Assembly: GCA_033398695.1 (NCBI GenBank)
Contig: CM065812.1
Coordinates: 134,174,858 to 134,238,857 of the forward strand
Direction: 5' to 3'
Source of the DNA: Orobanche coerulescens
Taxonomy: Eukaryota; Streptophyta; Magnoliopsida; Lamiales; Orobanchaceae
DNA: 64,000 bases
In this document: in pieces, positions 58,327 through 64,000 of the stretch
Layout: every line of letters begins with the position of its first letter
How positions within the stretch are numbered: the first letter of the stretch is position 1
Position numbers and translations under genes: made by a program
Notes under the pieces: generated by a model
Seen by the model: the letters and a program-made list of their open reading frames with translations, nothing else
Databases searched by the model: none
Told to the model about the DNA's origin: nothing

Positions 58327-58664
58327 TTACCCGAGTAGGGACCCGTGAGGCCTCCGGTGGCGCGTGCTTGCGAGTATGGTCAGTTGATATGTTATGACCG
58401 TAAGGTTATCTAATCGGGTAGGTCTGGAGAGGGCTCCGAGAATCGTCACTTGCGAGTGCGATATCAAGATAACTTATGGGCGTGTTTGAGTGATGTTACC
58501 CGGGTAGGGACCCGTGAGGCCTCCGGCGGCGCGTGCTTGCGAGTACGGTCAGTTGATATGTTATGACCATAAGGTTATCTAATCGGGTAGGTTTGGAGGG
58601 GGCTCCGAGAATCGTCACTTGCGAGTGCGATGTCAAGATAACTTATGGGTGTGTCTGAGCTTGT
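58327..58664 (+). repeat. 169-base tandem duplication in the F LTR
   Basis: Units 58327-58495 and 58496-58664, each starting TTACCCGRGTAGGGACCCGT, with around a dozen differences and no length change. Confidence 0.92.
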
Positions 58665-59478
58665 TTAGATAGCCAGTCCGGGAGGGTCCATAGAGGCCTC
58701 GGATGGGACCAGTGGTTTAGCCCTGGTCTTAGGCGATTCTCGTGCTTGTTCTGGGAATATTTGGACCTTGGGTCCCGGATATACTTGTATTATTAATTAG
58801 TCGTTGAGACTTGGTTGTGAATAGAATTATTTCGACGTTTTTGGCAAACTCTTTTGAAAAGAAGAATTATAAACTTTTCATGATTTTACACTGAGACCCC
58901 CAAAGTCTTCAATTATTCTCTTAAATGTGTTTTGGAGTTATTCTTATGATTGTTCCTAAAGGAAACTATTTTGAAAGGAATTTAGACTCGGGGATCGTGT
59001 TACTACCTCGTTGAAACGTTATTTTCATAACGGTTGTATTCTTGATGTATAACTTTATAGCTTGGTTACTTGCTAGAGATTTCCATCGCTAACCCCTAGT
59101 TGGGGATTATTTTATATTCATTTCAGGTGCCCTGATTGGAGAGTGAGCAACCACAGGATCGGCTTGGAGGATGATGTAAAGCAGCGATACTAGTCATAGT
59201 TGTAGTCGGTTGTCCGTCAGTGATCTGTCAGTCTGAGGGTTTATTTCTAGTTCTTTGTCATCCTTAAGAGGATGGACATGTTGTGTAATATGTGATCGAG
59301 TTGTATTTTGGTTTATCAGTTGTACTGCTATGTTGTGTTTTGAGAGACCTAATCGGTCTATGGTTTTATGTTTTGATCGAGTTGACCGCGTGTGGGGTTT
59401 GTTTGTAGTCTCCTACCTGGTAGATCCTTGCGGGAAGGGTCTACGGCGTAATATCCCTGAGTGGATTGAGGTGTTACA

Positions 59479-61331
59479 TAAATGTTATCGGAGACAGGTT
59501 TGTGAAAACCTAGGCAATTGGGTCCAGTTGGGTCTTGTCGAGTCGTGTCTTGTCGTGTCACCCGGGTGAGCAATTGTGAACAAGTGTGATCATTGTGATC
59601 CGTTGTGGTCAATTGTGATTAGTTGTGATTAGTATCGTGGTGCAGCCATCATCTCGTGAGGCCTGTGGACATAAGTCTCCTCTTTTATGCGAGGTATCAG
59701 TATTTCATGATTTCATTTGTGTGCGATGATTGTGGTGCATAATTTTGTTTGTATAGTGTTGTGTATGGAATCCGTGTTTGATATTCGTGGCACCATTTGT
59801 GTATTGAGTTGAATGTATTGGTGGTTGACACTGAATGGTGCAATACGATGTGAAAACCTTGAACCTTAATGTGTTCGAGAGAATGTATCGACGGTAGAGT
59901 TCGTGAGTAACTCAGATGGATGGTTTTGACGTATGTTTGAACTTGGTGTTCATGAATTATATTCAATTGAATTTGTAATCTCGTTTGCCGATTGGGCATG
60001 TGGTTTCAAGTTCGACTATTTTTGGATAGTTGTAATTATGTCCACTGCATGTAGGTTTGAAAACGGTTTTCTTAATTGTAATTATGAGCTTGAGTATGTT
60101 TGTAAAAGAACCGATTTTTGAAAATATTTCTATGGTGCGGTTAAACAACATTTTTTTATGGATTCTGAAATCGGTTGAACTTTGACGAGTTAGTCATGTA
60201 TTTTTAAATGACACCTTTAGACGGTATTTGAAGGAGGCGTTTTAAAGTATTTCGGACATTGTAAAATGTTACCGTTATTTTGAATATGATCGAAAGGATT
60301 TTGAAAAATTTTTAAATTGCAAAATGGCTTTGATTTTCGGAATTAAAAACATTATGTATTTGTGTGTTGGGACTGAATCGTTGCAACAAGCTGGATATGT
60401 TGTTATGCCTGTTGGAGAATTTTTACAGTGTTTTCTAAATGTCGGGATACATTTTTAGGAGTCGATCCTTAACCTTCGGAGCCGTTTTGAGACTGCTGAG
60501 TTGATTCTGCTGTCTTACAGTTAGTTGTTACGGCCGTAAGCTTCTGACTGTCACGACAGTAACTTTGTTGTTACAGTTATAGCTGTGCCCATTACCGGTC
60601 GTTTAATTCCTATTGACATAGTCATATGGTCCGTCTGTGATGATCGTGAAATTTAACTGTTGTATCAGTAATGTTATACTCGGTTGTTTATCCTGTATGG
60701 ATATTATTGATGTATTATTAATCGTTACCTTTGTTGTTAGCAAATTTTGGTTGTACACCTAGATGTTACGACTACATAGTTTGGTTTAATTGTATTATTC
60801 TATGACGTTATCCGGATGTGATAGTTGATCGGTGGTAATGATAATACATATTGATAAGGTCATTTTGATGATATCGTTTATCGAGTAGATTGATGTTTCA
60901 AAATGTTGTTTTGCAAATGACTTTCAAAACAAAACAGTTATGATAATGGGTTCATAGTTTTGATCAAACGACCGAGGTATTAAAAATATTTCTTTTCAAA
61001 AACTCATTTCAGCAAAATCATTCAAACTCAAGAATTTTAAAATATTATCATTTGAACAACTACCTTGGAAAATTTTGTTGTTAAAAAAAATTACTCATGT
61101 TTGACCACAATGATATGTATGTGGTCTTGACCGTGATTGTTTTGGTAAAGGTCGTACGTTTTTGTTGATGTAGCCAGGTGAATTACTTATGAATCTGAAT
61201 CCTATTGTTGCAGTGATAGTTCGTGTATTCGTGTAATGACTCAGAGTGAGTATTTTATTGTGTTGCCGTTTGTTGCCCTATGTTGATTATGTGGTGTTTG
61301 TTATGTCGTTCTGAACGGCTGTCAGTTCAGT
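59479..61331 (+). other. PBS and long leader of F
   Basis: The PBS TGTTATCGGAGA (59483-59494) is a degraded tRNA-Met type. The leader has no credible ORF. It holds GTGATTAGT-like short repeats at 59575-59636 and the perfect 12-base palindrome TTACGGCCGTAA at 60528-60539. Confidence 0.65.
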
Positions 61332-62360
61332 ATGCCGAGAGGTCGTGGCAATCAGTCGCGCGATCAGGATCATGCTGCCGGTAATGACGTTAGTATTGGT
61401 GTTGCTACTATACTTCAGCAGGTGGCAGACCAGATGACTCATTTGGCTCAGGCGGTTCAGCGTAACACTACCGTGACTCAGAACGTCGGGTCGACTCAGT
61501 GGCTTAGAGAAGTGCTTCGTCTGCATCCTCCTCGTTTTGCGGGCGCGGGTGATACCTTGGGATGGGATGGTTAGCTTTTCCAATTAGAGAAGATTTTCAA
61601 GGTGGTTGGTTGTCCAGAGGAACGGAGGATTCCTATCGCTCAGTTCCTTCTCGATAGTGACGCTACTAATTGGTGGGAGGCCATGGAGCCTCAGAATCAT
61701 GCTGTTACTTGGGAAGAGTTCAAGAAATTGATGGAAGCGGAGTTCTGTCCAGAGCCGATCCGAGAGCAGAGGATCTGAGATTTTTATCTAGCCGAGCCGC
61801 AGGATATACCCGTGTCGCAGGCTATTATCGATTATATTCGACAGCTCGCTTACGTGAAGAGGCAGGTGAGGACCGAGGAAGACAAAATCCGCCATTTTGA
61901 TATGCGGATGAGACCAGAGATTCAACAGTACATGTCGGGTTTCACTTGTGCTACTTTGAGAGAGTATTAGAATCGAGCCACGGCGTACGAGATGGCATTG
62001 TTATCTACTTGGGCCTTGCATAAGTCGAAGAGGCAAAGGACATCTGGAGATTTTTCGGATAGTGTGAGAGTTGGAACTTCTTCTCATCGAGTTTCGCGTA
62101 GTCCTACGGCGAAACCTTCCCTTTCTTCGTTCGGTAGAACCAAGAGTTCCAAGTCATCTTCTTTGACTCCTAGTCGAACTGAGAGGTGTTTCAATTGCGA
62201 CGTTGTGGGTCATGTACAAGCTAATTGTCCTTCGCAGCCGATTACTTGTTATAACTGTGGACTCGAGGGCCACAGAGTTCAGTATTGTGAAATATTCCAT
62301 GAAGTCTCCCGGAATCAAGCTTTAGCACCATTATCAGGATCGACTCGTGTAGAGCGCTGA
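61332..62360 (+). pseudogene. Ty3/gypsy gag of F
   Basis: Start at 61332 (MPRGRGNQSRDQ). It has the gypsy gag pattern: EVLRLHPPRFAGAG, then after a TAG stop at 61572 FQLEKIFKVVGCPEE, WWEAME, WEEFKKLMEAEFCPE. Two frame changes and a further stop at 61967 follow. The last part (61992-62360) is open and has two CCHC knuckles, CFNCDVVGHVQANC and CYNCGLEGHRVQYC, then a Ser-rich end. No protease motif follows the second knuckle. Confidence 0.85.
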
Positions 62361-62430
62361 AGTTTAATTGTTCGTTCACTTTGTTGTCTGCTTACTTCAC
62401 CCTTTCTTTTTAAGTTTCGGGACAAACTTC

Positions 62431-62446
62431 TTTTTAGGGGGTAGAA
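62431..62446 (+). other. Polypurine tract of F
   Basis: TTTTTAGGGGGTAGAA directly before TGTAATATTCG of the 3' LTR. Confidence 0.8.
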
Positions 62447-62972
62447 TGTAATATTCGTGATTTTCTCTTTCGGTAATTTTTCATTTTTGGCATTTTTCTA
62501 ATTTCCAGAACTCTCTTGCGAGCATTTTGACATTTTGATAATGTTTTGTTCTGTGTATTTGGTCATCCGAGTTTGTTTTGGGGCTATTTTACCAGAATCC
62601 GTGTTTTGGGCGACTTTTTCCGCTATTTAGTTCGATTCGTATGATGGTGGTTCGAAACTACGGTATCCTGCTTCCTATAAGTCCGTTTAACTTTGTTAGA
62701 CGTGTTGTGAACTTCGGTTTGGTTGTTTGATTTCGTATTGTAATTTTCGGACGTTTTGGGCCGTTTTGTAATTTACCAAAGTTTGGGGGTAATTACTTCC
62801 GTTGTCGTATTCCGAACCTTCGGGTAGTCAGAATCGTGTTTGCTTTTGGCGCTCGAGATCGTCGTTGCGCACTCTTCTTGTGCATGTCTTCGTCTTGTGT
62901 TGTTTTTATCGTTTCGCGGTTTCGTCGAGCTCGAACTCGACGAGCTGATCTTAGCAATTTGGAACTGCTAAG
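62447..62972 (+). mobile_element. 3' LTR of F, first 526 bases
   Basis: Aligns with 56646-57175 at roughly 90% by eye. It stops within GGAACTGCTAAG, just before the motif array would begin, where G is inserted. Confidence 0.85.
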
Positions 62973-64000
62973 TGTAACACCCCGAGATATTCGGAATAAT
63001 TACAGCATCGTAAACCTTTTATATAAGAATTTACAAGACTAAATTAAGGAAATGCGGAATAATACAAAATACCATAAAAATTTAGTAGTTCGGCAACTGG
63101 TTCAAACAACTCAAATGAATCCAATTATTATTACAAACATCTCAAATCATCAACAGGACACACATACTCGAGTACTGTAAATCAAACCAGAATAATAAAA
63201 CAACATGGCGAATAACATCACTAAGCCCCTTCGTCATCATGTCGGTACTGTGGTTGCTTCCCCGCTCCTCGGCTACCTGAACATCAAAACAAATGTCCAC
63301 CCCCGAAAGGGTTAGCAAAACGATGCTAGTACAAGTATCATAATATACAAAATCAGATATGCAACAACGATGCATGGCAAAATACATAACACAGACTTCC
63401 GCTATCGGAATCCAATAATGTGAATCCACAACCCTCAGCATATATCCCAAGATGATCCCGTCGGACCAACACGAGGTGGAAAACCCGTCCAATGATCCAG
63501 CGCCCTCAGCATAGATCCCAAGATGATCCCGTCGGACCAACACGAGGTGGACATCTGATCCAGCGCCCTCAGCATAGATCACACGATCCCTTAGGATCAA
63601 CACAACATATACAAACACCACTATGCATACACATATGCAAAAATCGATATGTCCATCAACATGAACATACAAATAAATCAATAACGATATCATGACAATT
63701 CAACTGGAATGATCTCATGTTCAACAACATGAATAACAATGTGCATGATCAAAATCATCAATATTAAACCAATATTCAAAATACGATACTTGCCTTAAAG
63801 ATGGAAAGAATTAAATACTCCAACGAATGTCACGCGTCCGAAGGCCACCGCCCCTCGATCGATCACTTTGCAAGGCTCGGACCTTGTTCAAAAGAAATAA
63901 CAAGGAATTCAACATACTACTCGAAACTAACGTATGATCACTGAACGTTCTAAGTTATAATGGTGTTAACAATGACGTAGGGCCGGTTCACGGTTAGTCT
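62973..64000 (-). mobile_element. Gypsy-type LTR G, running off the window
   Basis: Begins TGTAACACCCCGAGATATT, the reverse complement of a GGGGTGTTACA LTR end as in F. A CTACCTGAACATCAAAACAA / CGAAAGGGTTAGC block resembles the reverse of the F LTR end (ACCTGAAATG ... AGGGGTTAGC). So G reads on the - strand with its 3' LTR end here. It shows three copies of a CCCTCAGCATAGATC repeat (63432, 63503, 63566). No coding sequence; open frames here are low-complexity artefacts. Confidence 0.65.
63432..63606. repeat. Tandem repeat in LTR G
   Basis: Two full units of 71 and 63 bases and a shorter, more diverged third, sharing CCCTCAGCATAGATC and CGTCGGACCAACACGAGGTG. Confidence 0.85.

Larger units (their letters stand above)
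56646..59478 (+). mobile_element. 5' LTR of F
   Basis: TGTAATACCCG...GGTGTTACA. It holds the motif array, a TATAATTA box at 57386-57393, and a 169-base tandem duplication. The first 530 bases align with the partial 3' LTR at 62447. Confidence 0.8.
56646..62972 (+). mobile_element. Element F: gag-only Ty3/gypsy (chromovirus-like)
   Basis: 5' LTR 56646-59478 (2833 bases), degenerate PBS, 1.85-kb leader, gag 61332-62360, PPT, 3' LTR from 62447, cut at 62973 by G. Only about 70 bases separate gag from the PPT and no pol is present, so it is a TR-GAG type element. The LTR end GAGGTGTTACA and the PPT context TTTTTAGGGGGTAGAA fit the Tekay/Del type, from memory. It is inserted in the additional ORF of I. 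Confidence 0.8.

Noticed and set aside
63142..63693. 183-aa - strand frame with hydrophobic segments
   Set aside because: Runs through the tandem repeat of LTR G; repeated GIYAEGAGS-type units reflect the DNA repeat and not a protein family.
62973..64000. G as the continuation of the F 3' LTR
   Set aside because: Sequence identity to the F 5' LTR stops at 62972, and a new TGTAACACCCC terminus in opposite orientation begins.

Overview
The window looks like plant nuclear DNA, probably from a eudicot, and it is almost entirely nested LTR retrotransposons. I see no convincing host gene, tRNA, rRNA or CRISPR array. The plant call rests on three things: primer-binding sites matching the 3' end of initiator tRNA-Met (TGGTATCAGAGC) and of tRNA-Asp (TGGCGCCGTTGCCGGGG); Ty1/copia gag-pol with a CCHC knuckle and the protease-integrase-RT-RNase H order; and chromovirus-like Ty3/gypsy LTRs ending in GGTGTTACA. 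I cannot name the species.

Layout from left to right. 1-1238 is a + strand copia gag/protease/integrase fragment (J). It is cut by the 5' part of a gypsy-type LTR (K, 1239-1603), which is cut by copia A (1604-14616, - strand). A is a chimera of two subfamilies, A1 (1604-about 5490) and A2 (about 5501-14616). A2's gag holds a solo LTR (S, 12137-13232) with a 5-bp target duplication. Copia B (14617-31783, - strand) follows and carries element C (16619-21127, + strand) inside its third ORF. C is a complete gag-only element with 1219-bp LTRs. Copia D (31784-49010, - strand) is of the A2 subfamily, and its 3' LTR is split by E (32121-37076, - strand), a pol-less element primed by tRNA-Asp. Then come a partial gypsy LTR (H, 49011-51304), an unassigned AT-rich stretch (51305-52149), the 3' end of another copia (I, about 52150-56645, - strand), a gag-only gypsy element (F, 56646-62972, + strand) inserted into I, and an LTR (G, from 62973) that runs off the window.

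The most interesting biology is in the A/B/D copia family. In sense order it reads LTR, PBS, gag, pol, three internal polypurine tracts, an internal TATA promoter, a third ORF of about 1,040-1,055 codons, PPT, LTR. The spacing from TATAAAAG to the third-ORF start is 131-136 nt in all three copies, which suggests a subgenomic mRNA for the third ORF.

A second unexpected pattern is an array of about 10-bp motifs, consensus roughly RCGYACGYTA, lying just upstream of the LTR TATA box in unrelated elements: copia-type C and S, and gypsy-type F and H. K has the same array but is truncated before any TATA box.

Relative order of insertion: K after J; A1 after K; S after A2; B after A2; C after B; D after H; E after D; F after I; G after F. 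By hand count C's LTRs differ at about 33 of 1219 sites (about 2.7%), while the start of B's LTR pair differs by roughly 10%. Most coding regions carry stops and frameshifts. I described the breaks and did not reconstruct any protein.
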